Notes under the pieces: generated by a model
Seen by the model: the letters and a program-made list of their open reading frames with translations, nothing else
What the model was told of the DNA's origin: nothing
The model's database searches: none
Assembly: GCA_028023455.1 (NCBI GenBank)
Contig: JAQFVV010012498.1
Coordinates: forward strand, 1,550,001-1,614,000
Origin: Epiperipatus broadwayi
Lineage: Eukaryota > Onychophora > Udeonychophora > Euonychophora > Peripatidae
Length of the DNA stretch: 64,000 bases
Direction of reading: 5' to 3'
Part shown: piece after piece, positions 46,558 through 56,934 of the stretch
How positions within the stretch are numbered: position 1 is the first letter of the stretch
Layout: the number at the start of each line of letters is the position of its first letter
Translations under genes and position numbers: made by a program

Positions 46558-47700
46558 ATTATGGTCATGCTTCCCACCATCAAATATCTTCCCCATCTCA
46601 TGAACATCTTAAACTGAAACACAATGAAACTAGAATTACAAATAAATTATAACAAATCATCCATTTGGAAGATAATGTCTGGTAAATAAATTAAGTCATC
46701 CTTTTCTGAAAAATCCCAAAGATATCTATGTTTTCCAATTTTCAAACCTTCAACTGCAATGGCCAGAGAGATTCAAAAAGACATCCTTCAATCAATTGAA
46801 GCTATCACCACTTCACTCTCCAGAGTATACCTCTTTATATGAAAAGGTAGGCCTCCTCAATATGATTGTAATACCAAAAATCTTCCATTCATTAAAATTT
46901 CAAAACAGTTTCAAATCAAAATTAACTGATTATGCACCAAACTTCTTTGGAGAGGAAGGACAGTAGCAATTAGCTTGCAAGGTATCCAACAGTCATGCAG
47001 ATACAATGGATTGTCATTCCATTGATACAGGCAATCATATTACAAAAACCCACAATACTCTACACAATCTTATCCACTCCTTTGGATACTCCAACATTAT
47101 TGAAAAAATTGTACTGACTGATTATCCACCACCTTTTACCAAGTCATGGGTATTATTATTAGTAGAACACTTAAAACTATATAACCTAATTATGCCCATT
47201 AACCTTGACTAAAAAAAATCACTCTATGGGAAGCATACAACCTAAATAATGATAATCAACAAACAATTAAAACCAGCCTAAACATAACTAACCAAAGTTT
47301 AATTACATACTTCAAAAGTTGGAGTGATAAAGTCTAGAACTCAAATTTCTTGACTTAATCATTGAAGAGGTCTTTCTAGCATCACTCCAATATGTTGTCT
47401 GTGCTCTTGTGAAGATGAAACCATAGAGCATATTATACAATGATGCCCAAGACTAAAAACACTGAAAGATATCAACTCCAATATAAGAACAGACATGATT
47501 CTCTCACTTGAAAATGCCATTCATAATGGAACATTTTCAAAAAAAGACTTTCCATCTTTGTCCTTTATGCCATATGGATTGTAAGATGCAAAACACTCAT
47601 GGAATTACCACAACCACAAGTCATTCACTATCTTCTTCCTATTTATCAACTCCAACCAATTCAGCCTTTTACATTAGGCAATTTTAAAAGAAAATACTTA

Positions 47701-49600
47701 TGCTTATATAAAACACTCTAATCATGATAAACAAGTTCTGAGTATCCACACACTCTGTAAACTTTCTTCACTATACCAACCACATAAGTGGTATAACACT
47801 TATGTTTACATAATACATTCTGGCTAGATGTCAAACTGAACATTAATATAATCATGTTATTGCAATATTTTAATTTTCATCAGGATGTAATCACTATATA
47901 TTATTAATAAATTATTATTGAAATGAAAATTATCTTCTTGTAATATAAATAAGTCTATTCTGGGATTTATTAAAAATAAACTTGATTAGTCCTCTAACAA
48001 CTTAGCATTATTAGTGATTTGAGAAATTTAACTAATATAGCATTTTCTGCATGTAAAAATAATAAAACACATGTGTAGTTTTATTAGAAATATATAGATT
48101 TAAAGGCAGAAATACAAAAAATGACAAAAATATTTGAAAATGACTATTAAATCAAAATTGCAAAGAGGTAATTATTTGTTAATTATTATCATTATATGTT
48201 TTTTTATGCACTGAAAGTAGCACTTGATCTTAATAATAAAATCATATTGTTGACACTATTTTATATAATAATGATAATGTTTCAAATAGATGACAATGAA
48301 TTTTCATCATATTTAAATAATAACAAAATAATTCAGGTGACTGATTTTAACAATTCACAATATTGTCTCAGTAAAAATGAACATTCTTTTTCCAAACTAG
48401 CTAAACTACCATATTTAAATTTTACATAGTAACATAGTTTAGCTATTTATCACAAAGATTTAAAGGCACTAACAGGTCTGGATTATGAGTTTGACATAAA
48501 ATATGATAGTGTGTTTTATATTTCCGTGGATCATCTTCAATGCTCTTTATGATATCACAAAATTTTGAAAGTCATATGAAAACATTTTTGGCTCATAACT
48601 CCACTGATATGCACAGTTTGAATTATTTTAAAGATTTCAGTAGCAGTTTTACCCAATTGAAAACAAAATTTACTGTTGGAATGTTATTCCATCATGAAAT
48701 AAAGTATGAAATACACTGTCACATTTTATACATAACTTGTGATCAAGGTATGCAAGAATTTAAAAATATTTGTCATGAATAAGTAAAGAATGTATGCATT
48801 AGTTCAGAGATGTTATTGCAGACAACTTGAAGGGTCATTCAGTCACCAGTCACAATTTTATTGGGTCATATTGTGATGATTCACCAAGATTTTATTATAT
48901 TTGAATAGAGATATACAACTTAATAAAACTAAAACTCTTTTTGTAATTTTATAAATAAAATGACTTCCTGCAAAATATTTGAAATGAGATGGAAATTATT
49001 TTTTAAAACAAAGAATGTATAAACCATAAAATTATATTACCCAATCTTAGAATGTTTATCTTGTTCCAATTCATAAAAATAAAGAAAACAAAATGAAAAA
49101 AAAAACAATGTGGGATATCCTTATTATTCCTGATGGCAAAATTTATTACAAAGATTTTATTATGGAAGTTGTTTTCAGTTATAGAGAAGTAGATATTGGA
49201 GACTCAATATAATTAAACAAATCAAGAACCCCTATAGATGTGGATTCTTATCCCAGGAAAATGCAAAAAAAAAGTTTCATGAGTGAAGACTTATTTAAAT
49301 ATTGATTTATTAAATAGGTCAAAGTATTTGGCTCAGTTACTCAAAATGAATTGTTTTAAAATTAGATGTTTATAAACTGAAGTTTATTCATGTTATAAAT
49401 TCTAAATGAAGGTATGAGAAAAAATATTATTTCTAAAACACCACATGATCACCATTTCCTATGTTTACACAAGTTGTTTACACAGTAGCAACTATCCCAT
49501 ACAGTAGTGTCATCCAAATGGATGCAAGTTTGGGCTTAAATATCCCCTATCTTATGTTTATTTAGCCAATATCCCTAGACAAGCCTTGGATATGAGAGCA
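47701..49600. other. Stretch with two unrecognised open frames
   Basis: Frames of 77 codons (48196-48429) and 80 codons (48540-48782) on the plus strand lie 110 bases apart and have more ordinary residue composition than most chance frames here. Reading 48250-48780 with its breaks gives a loosely protein-like string, but I recognise no domain. A decayed pseudogene or mobile-element piece is possible. Nothing else is supported. Confidence 0.3.
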
Positions 49601-49626
49601 GTGCATAGTGCTGCTGTCAGAACCAT

Positions 49627-49676
49627 GGCTCATCACTGATAAAAACCACAAGCTAGAAACTAGTCTGGAGATATTG
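49627..49676 (+). ncRNA. Hammerhead-ribozyme-like motif, decayed (C)
   Basis: CTGATAA (49636-49642; consensus CUGANGA with G8 changed to A), GAAAC (49656-49660), a two-pair helix III (AC-TA-GT) and a GTC cleavage-type triplet (49663-49665). Helix I is good: CTCATCA before the core pairs with TGGAGA after GTC, giving A-T, C-G, T-G, one A-A mismatch, C-G and T-A. Helix II (AACC...GCTA) looks like a decayed GACC...GGTC. The flanks resemble those of the motif at 16382. The G8 change should prevent cleavage. Best read as part of a Penelope-like or retrozyme relic. Confidence 0.45.
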
Positions 49677-49699
49677 AATAAATAGGCCTTAGATAGGGA

Positions 49700-52335
49700 T
49701 GTTATGCACAAAACTTATTGCTTCCATTGATTACTAAACCTTGCACTGGGTGGCAGACTTTAAGGGAGAGTTTGCTATTGTTTAGAAAATATTATTATTG
49801 GTAGAAGGAAATCTGAGATATTTGAAATAAAAATTGGCATTATAGTGGGATATATACTATCTTTAGCATTATTTTATGTCTTGATGATGGTAATCTTTAG
49901 AATATTTTTATAAGTGTGTCTTCATAAAATAGATTTTAAGATATAATATAGGATTTATGGTAAAGTTTTAAGTGAATAAATTAAAAGAAAAAATGAAAAA
50001 ACTCATTTTTATGGTTCATTAATTATTCAAGCTTTTTTCCAATTTCAAAAATAATCTACAAAATATTTTTAATGTTTTGAATAATTATTAAATCATAAAA
50101 ATGATGTATATATCTGAGCATAATTATGTGTATGTTACGTTCTTTGTCCAAAAGCAAAATGAGTAATTAGAGAAGGCAACAATGTGTAATGCTCATGATT
50201 ATTATTGATAGTAGTTTGCCATGACTTCACATCTCTTCATAGGTACATCATAAACTTTAATGAGCTCTTTTAAAGATTTAAATTCAGTATCACAATATAA
50301 TGAATAAATAAATTAAAAAAATCAACACATGATAAAATGTGAATATAATTCATGGTTTATTTGTATGATTATTATAAAATTCTATTTAAATTTCTGATCG
50401 TTGCCTTTTTTAAAATCAGAATATTATGGCTTAGTCTAGAAAGACTTTTATTGTAGTTCAGGTGCAAATAATTAATCATTAAAGTCCCATTAGATTTTAT
50501 AAAATTAAATTAGAAAAACCAAAACTAATTTTATTAAAGAGATTTATTAATAGAATTTGAATTCTTGGATCTGTTATAAGCTATTGCCAATTAATCTATT
50601 TTATAAATCTATATAATTGATTATTGCTATACAAATCTGAAATGATATTGATTTTAAATTTCTATTTATCTGAACTGAGAAAAATTTAACCCTTTTAATT
50701 TGAAAGAGAAAAACATATAGTTTCATTAACACAAGGTTTAATTTATATAAACGTCACATGATTGCCTTGTTTAATTTATATATTTAAATGAAGCAAATTG
50801 TTTATATTTGTAGTACAATTTTTTCCTTTGGGACAAGTAACATTTTTGTTATGAAATATAATAAAATAGAAAAATGTGTTTATTAATTTAGTTTTAGTTC
50901 AAGAATTTAATAGTGCTTGTAATAGAAAGTGAATAACTATGTAAAAAAATTTTGGGGTTAGATAATTATAGGAAGTGGGATGAAAAGATAAATAAGATGT
51001 CAAGAAGAAAAAATATGAGAGAAAACTGTAAAATAAAGAAGTACACCTTAGTTACATAAAACATAAGTATATATTAGTGATAAATTTATATATGCAAATG
51101 AATAAAAAAATAGTTATTATTTAATATAAGAGTAGAATCTTTAGACACTAAGAAAAGGATGTATTAGTAAAGCAGTATAAAAAATAAAAATATAGATTTT
51201 ATGAAATAAAGCAGAAATGTGAAATTATATTTACAGTATGTGTATTTTTTTAAAAGAGAAAAATAGATTTCTGTAAATTTGGATTTAGAGGAAAGGGAGG
51301 GGATGAATTATTGAGATAAGTATTGAGGTTTAAGATAGAAAAGTAATAAATGATGAGAAAAGTAATATAAATCACAGAAGTTATTAGAAAATAAATATGA
51401 TGCAAGAATAATATGAAAAGATAAAAAAGATGTTAGAAAAAAAAATCACATCAGAATTGTTGTAAATGTAATTAAAAGATAAAAACATGGTTTCACAATC
51501 ACATAATCTTATTGTCACAATGAATGCAGAGAAGTAACTAATGAGATTGATGACAATTGGGTCCTATACTAATCTGACTAAAGACAGTAAAATAAAAGAA
51601 AATGTAAAAATAATGAGGGAAAAAATAATAAAGATTAATCGAGTCATAAATGTTAGTAACAATCATTAGTAAATCTAATTAAAAAATGATAACTTTCATT
51701 CATTTTTCATTTAATAATACATTCCCCTTAAATAAGAGGTGGTGAATAGAATATAAAAACATATTCACTTTTGACAAAATATCAACAATACCTCATTTTA
51801 GGTTATATATGATATTGCTAATATATTGAAGTAAACAATCCATTATTTATTTCAATAAAAAATAACATTTTTTTTCTTCTAAGCAACATGATATGCAAAT
51901 TTGGTTAAAAAAAGGAACTGAAATGAAGTTGAAGAGAAAACTAATTTTTGATATAAAATCAGTTTTTCTTTTCTCTTATCAGAAGGAAATACTACTTGAT
52001 TCAAATACCAGGATTTTCACTAAGTCTTCTGGATAAAAAAAGACATTACTAACAGCTAGATCTAATCTGGAACACTTTTGAATGATATTTTAAATAACTC
52101 CAGCCAAAATGAAGAATTAGTACTTATTTAAGTGGCAGGTATAAATTACAATACTATATTATCATGCTAAACAGACTTTTAATATTTACCAGATATAAAT
52201 AAATGACAATTATTTTGTTTTGGTGAGTCTTATAATTAAAGTCTGATTTGGTACTTTATTTTAACTAATCAGAATTTGTAAATAATACTTGTATCTGAAT
52301 AATATATATATTTCCTTCTTTTTTTTCCTATATCA
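49700..52335. other. Stretch without a recognisable gene
   Basis: A+T-rich, purine-rich from about 50930 to 51500. No frame or RNA gene supported. Confidence 0.55.
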
Positions 52336-52337
52336 AA

Positions 52338-52407
52338 TGCATTGAGCAGGAAGTGAACCCAGGCCAGGTGCTTGGAAGGCAGCTACGCCAGCCACTAGGC
52401 CACCAAA
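52338..52407 (-). repeat. tRNA-Gly-like SINE head
   Basis: On the minus strand: GGTGGCCTAGTGGCTGGC with an A box TGGCCTAGTGG (52392-52402, fits the consensus exactly), an anticodon-loop-like CTTCCAA, and a B box GGTTCACTTCC (52349-52359, one or two mismatches). Spacing fits a tRNA-derived head. The acceptor ends do not pair well and there is no clean cloverleaf, so this is a SINE or tRNA pseudogene and not a working tRNA. Long T and A runs (52430-52461) lie on the upstream side. Confidence 0.6.
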
Positions 52408-52409
52408 TA

Positions 52410-53665
52410 TTTTTAAAAGAAACTGTCAGTTTTTTTTTTTTTAAAAAAAAAAAAAAAACAGAAAGAAATGGATTGGAAATAATTTCTCTCTCTTTTTTTT
52501 AAAAAAAATAATAATTATTTTATATCACATGCATATGCTAAGCTTTCAAATTTTATATAAGTTATTAATAAGAGAAAAAGGTAAAGATATAATGATAATC
52601 AAGTAAATGTAATGTGCACATATAAATTGCCTATGCCTCAAATAAGTGTAGTTAATTATGTAATTATTTCCATTAATTTCATTTGTTCATAGTTAAACTT
52701 ATGTTTGATTACTAAAAATTGGATTACATGTATAGATGAATTTATATATGTGCGGTTGTTTCTTCGTGGTTTAATAGTTTCCTTATGTTCACATTCATAT
52801 GGGAAAATACATTTCTACCAGTTCAATGAGTTAGGTATTGATCTTAGAATGACTCATCCCTGTATAAATTGTAGTTGTATTAAATTACATTTAAATCCAA
52901 AAGGCCATTTCTTATAAATATTGCATAGAAGATTTATTCAAGTAGAGCTAGAACCAAAAGACCATCTCTTTATAGTTATTATAATATAAGTAGTGCTGTT
53001 TAAGTTTAGGATTTAAAAAACACCATTCCTTATGATTATTGTGATAGAGATAGCATTAATGTCTATCCCACATAAAGCATATGTATGTATAAATACTAGG
53101 AGATGTATGAGTCAAAGAAATGTTTATATTTAGAGATTTGTGTTATGTGTAGAATTATATTTAAGTTTATTGAAGACAGGGTTCAAGGTACAATGAATGT
53201 GTTATATTATCTATGAATAGATTAATACTAAGATATATAAAAATTAAAGAACTTTGTTAAAGAAATAAAGTGTATGTCAATTATTGATTATACTTTATAA
53301 ATAAATTATATTACAAAATTTGTTAATTTTATTACAGAAAATAAATTGTACATCAATAAATTATTTTATGATTTATTTTGTTTATGTAAGATTGCATGGT
53401 CTACCATCATTCATTGGAAGCAACTTATGTTCTCCATAATTTATCCTGGCATAACAAATGGTGCTGTGTAATGGTTATATTATTATATTGAATAAAATAT
53501 TGTTTTAAATATATATGTTAGTTTATTTTTTGATGCTTAAAGACAGATAGTGCCCATGTATTTTATGTAAATAAATAAATAGAGAAAATGTAAATTGATA
53601 AAATATACTTAGTCTGATCATTACAATATATATATATATATATATAATGAATTGGTTTTACATAT
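52410..53665. other. Stretch without a recognisable gene
   Basis: Begins with a T-run facing an A-run (52430-52461), which can form a stem. A 70-codon frame (52705-52917) has no recognisable domain. Otherwise anonymous. Confidence 0.5.
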
Positions 53666-54130
53666 TGTACCAGTCAAAACATGTTCATCCATTTAACATG
53701 AGCTGGAACTCAATGAAATGTACCTCAAACCCAGTCAAGCCTGAGATTTAGGTCAGGGACCAACCTGAATTCAAACCCAATCCATAAGCCCCAGATTAAA
53801 CACCTAATGGATAACATAACAATGATGGTACATGAGAATTAATTCTTAAGTCCAGCCCACTAGCAGAGCAGAGAAGACAATGAAACATCTATTAACTATG
53901 ACTTACTAAAATATGTACATGTATGGCTGTATGTTTGGAAGTGGAGATAAAGGAATTCAAACTACTCAAACAAGTTAGACAATAAAATAGTTTAATATGA
54001 TAACAAATTATTATATACATTATGAATTAATTGCATACATTAGTATGTGCATAATGAGCAAGCAGTCTACCAAATGGTAGATAATTACATATTTGGATTC
54101 CTGCTGATGATTCTCCTATGCTCTTTTATT
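53666..54130 (-). repeat. Decayed LTR end (TGTACCAGTC type)
   Basis: TGTACCAGTCAAAACATGTT, ATTTAACATGAGCTGGAACTC and ATGTACCTCAAACC align by eye with the start of the first LTR (TGTGACAGTCAGATTATGTA, TTTAACCTAGTTCGAATCC, AGTACCTCGAGGCC). It is preceded by CATAT, as at 2739-2743. Further similarity with the solo LTR appears in GAGAAGACAATGAAA against GAGAAGAGACCATGAAA (39408). The rest of the LTR is missing or unrecognisable. Confidence 0.45.
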
Positions 54131-54595
54131 AACTAAATAATATATATACATTAACACATATCTTTGGTGAGTACAGTATTAAGATGCCAATCAATTATTA
54201 GAAAGATTACATAATATTGCCATTAATGCTTTGGGTTATGGTTCTGAAACATGATGACTAACATTATTTTGGGGAGCATTCCAAGATTCATTACAGATAT
54301 AATATAAACTATTTTCATGCCATTATGGTCATGAAAATAAATAAAATACATTTGAAAACATATTTGATTATATAAAAAAATACTTAATAAAATTTCTTTT
54401 AATTAGCACTGGTAAGAAGAATGCTTTATTTTCCCCAAGCAATATACTCTTAAATACAGAAGTAACAAATTATGATGCTGTAATTGTATAATATGACTGA
54501 AATAACATTTTATTTAATAAAACTAATAATATTTAGCATATATATATATAAAACAAACTAACCAAAGGAAATACATATAAAAACAAAACAAAAAA
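54131..54595. other. Stretch without a recognisable gene
   Basis: A+T-rich, ending in an AT run and an A-rich run that precede the inverted repeat. Confidence 0.5.
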
Positions 54596-54717
54596 AAAAG
54601 ACTTATAAATCCAATAAATAATATTATATTTCAACCAGAGGACTGGTTTTCATCAGAAAGAAAAAACCAGTCCTCTGGTTGAAATATAATATTATTTATT
54701 GGATTTATAAGTCTTTT
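54596..54717. repeat. Perfect 55-bp inverted repeat containing a hammerhead-like core
   Basis: Arms 54596-54650 and 54663-54717 are perfect inverted copies around a 12-base loop. On the minus strand the loop boundary gives CTGATGA, the intact hammerhead core box, followed by ACCAG-TCCT-CTGGT as a helix II (with one extra A at its base) and then GAAA. Helix III and helix I are not convincing: the sequence after GAAA is A/T only and continues the arm. The outside is flanked by AT repeats. It resembles inverted terminal repeats of Penelope-like elements; a simple foldback is the alternative. Confidence 0.55.
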
Positions 54718-54739
54718 ATATATATATATATTGAGCAGA

Positions 54740-55250
54740 GACCAATTTTAATATTACAGCACTAAAATTAGGTCATAAGCAAAAGAAATAATAATACAAA
54801 GAAGTTTGCAGTACTGACATCAGCAAAGAACTAATAGGAAAAGTTGTGCTTCTGGACAAAAGACAAAGTCTAAGACCCCCTTCATGGACAGTGCTTAGAC
54901 AAAAATGGATAAGCATGTTGTGGATGTCACCATGTGCAGACCTTCTATATGAAGAAAGTGGATAAGCATAGCATGTTCCAGGCATACTGAAATCACCTCC
55001 AGAGGCCTTTTTATATGAAATAAGTCCTGGGAAGATCAATTATCCTCAGGAGAGGAAATGAGAAGAAATCTATGGGTTCAACCTTATGGCTACCCCCAGA
55101 TTAAGAAGCACATATTTATAATCATGAAGATAAGTCCGAATGTCAGTAACACAGTACAGACAAATGTCACTAACAACACTAAGATTTACTGCTTGAAAAA
55201 TAAATGACCCTAGTTTGAATGCCATAATTATATAAACAATATGTGATGCC
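54740..55250. repeat. Unidentified element-like segment
   Basis: Less A+T-rich than its flanks and with an internal diverged repeat: ATGGATAAGCATGTTG...GTGCAGACC (about 54905) and GTGGATAAGCATAGCATG (about 54958), plus CTTATATGAAR-type blocks. It also contains an 88-codon minus frame (54773-55039) that I do not recognise. Probably mobile-element sequence. Confidence 0.3.
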
Positions 55251-56646
55251 ACTGTAATATATATACATATACAAGATTTTATTTAATAACTGAAATAGCA
55301 AAATATACATTAAGATTTGACCCCCTTTTTTCTGCTATTTAAAATAATTCAATCCCACCATCATGGATTTTACAACAACCGAATATTTAAGCTTATGATA
55401 TTTTAAGAGTATGGAAAAAGAAAATAACTAGCAGTTATATATAAAAAACAATTAATAAGTCAGTTTTTCAGGATTGAATAAATAATATTTTAAATGATTC
55501 CAGAGTGTTAATTAGCTTGAGTTCTGGATTCACCCTGGGTAGAAAATCCAGTGTTAAATAAATTTTTATAGTAAAACAAACAAAATGTTGACTCGTAAAA
55601 CAATCTTGCAAGCATACTAATTAATAATACATTATATTTTGAGGGGACATTAATAACCTTAATTCATGGAGGTTTACTTAAAAGAGGAAAGAAAAGATTT
55701 TAAAAAATTCAACTCATCAGGTTGCTTGAGATTGGCATATTAATAATAAAAGCATAAATGTAAAATCAAATAATAAATAACTATAAATAAATGACCACAC
55801 TAAAGTTAAAGAAAGTTAGAGCATATGAGAAAGATTAAGATTCATAAAAATTCTTTAAGAGCAATTTATATTTACATTTTAGTAAAACACAAAGTTAATA
55901 AATAATACATTAGAAGAAATCTTAATAAAATTTGAGATTAGTTAGGCAAGCTAGATTTAGTTTCAATGGTGGTGGTTTGAAATAATTTACCATGCACCAT
56001 TTTAAGAGTCCATTTTTTAAAGTATGACATTTAATGGATCCATGTGAATTTTTCTTGGTGACAGCCAGCTTCCATTCAGCATTCCAGAGTTCTTTTCTTA
56101 GGCTTTCCTTTATTTCAGGGCAGTAGGACATTATGGCAGTGGAAGATGACCCATAAAGGTCAAAAAGGTTTTCTACTAGATCATCATTTTTATATTACAA
56201 AGCAGCATGGGTTATAACAGCACAGTTCTCTCAATAGTAGCTAATCTGTTGGTGATTTAAAATCAGGCAATTTTATATATTGCTCAGGTATTTCTGGAAT
56301 GCTTTTAATTTTTTAATTTTAGCTCCAAATCTAATCTTCAATCTAAAAAAAATTCTTACTTTTTCTTTCTCCATTGTTTTTGAAGATGCAATTATAAGAT
56401 AATGTCCATAAATAAATTCAAATCTATTTCCAGATTAGAAATAGATTTGACAAAAATGTTTATACAAAAGCAAAATCTATTAATCCCATTCCTAATTTTA
56501 TTTTCAGTAAAACCTTAATTAAAAGTTCTTTTCCAAAATTAAAACAATATTATATTTCCAACTCTTTAATTATTTTTGGACAATTAGTGATTGCATCTTC
56601 CATCTTGGATTTTGACAAAATATACAATTTAATAGAAAAACAATTT
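55251..56646. other. Stretch without a recognisable gene
   Basis: Contains one perfect hairpin (56418-56450) and a 69-codon minus frame at 55922-56131 (CPEIKESLRKELWNAEWKL...) with ordinary protein-like composition but no domain I can name; it could be a retroelement scrap. Confidence 0.4.
56418..56450. repeat. Perfect 13-bp hairpin
   Basis: TCAAATCTATTTC (56418-56430) and GAAATAGATTTGA (56438-56450) with a seven-base loop. No following T-run, no gene nearby. Confidence 0.7.
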
Positions 56647-56778
56647 AAAAAGTAAAAGTTGTCTTGCATTGGTGGTCGAGAGATCAGCGTGACTGCCTTG
56701 TACTTTCAGGCAGTTGCTTGGGTTGCGAGTTTGCATCCCAGCCGATGCTATGACACTTAAAAAAAAAAAGTAAAAGTT
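56647..56778 (+). mobile_element. tRNA-Leu-like SINE with target duplication
   Basis: The body 56661-56764 is flanked by AAAAAGTAAAAGTT at 56647-56660 and again at 56765-56778, a perfect 14-bp target duplication. It begins like a class II tRNA: GGTGGTCGAGAGATCAGCG (A box), CTGCCT and AGGCAG as an anticodon-type stem, a longish variable arm, then GAGTTTGCATCCC (B box). An A-run forms its 3' tail. The tRNA-derived head, tail and 14-bp duplication fit mobilisation by a LINE. There is almost no body between head and tail, so it is a short or truncated SINE. A clean target duplication indicates moderate age. Confidence 0.75.
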
Positions 56779-56835
56779 TTAAAATGATGTATAATAAAAT
56801 ATTTTTAAAAAATCAATATTTTGTCAGTATGTTTG

Positions 56836-56838
<3 letters not shown>

Positions 56839-56890
<52 letters not shown>

Positions 56891-56894
56891 AAAA

Positions 56895-56933
<39 letters not shown>
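56839..56933. repeat. (AT)n microsatellite, interrupted
   Basis: AT dinucleotides broken once by GAAAAAAAATATT near 56887-56898. Confidence 0.95.

Positions 56934-56934
<1 letters not shown>

Larger units (their letters stand above)
42830..47700 (+). mobile_element. LINE-B copy 2, near full length but decayed
   Basis: Same family as 29538-34700. ORF1 knuckles at 43214-43309, endonuclease GDFN at 44976-44987 and SDY at 45178-45186, reverse transcriptase from about 45890, motif A LDIAAAFD at 46279-46302 followed by a stop, motif B (PLSALFFSAYIN) near 46432-46467, motif C as FAYIDN at 46540-46557, and the C-terminal cysteine-histidine motif near 47397-47455. Many stops, frameshifts and two tandem duplications break it. 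The start is truncated or decayed relative to copy 1, which shows a further ORF1 N-terminus. Confidence 0.8.

Noticed and set aside
47784-47805. Terminator-like hairpin (CATAAGTGGTATAACACTTATG)
   Set aside because: Short, no transcript to terminate, and such hairpins are expected by chance in this composition.
52338-52407. Functional tRNA-Gly gene
   Set aside because: The acceptor and T arms do not pair well and the B box is off consensus, so a SINE or pseudogene is the better reading.
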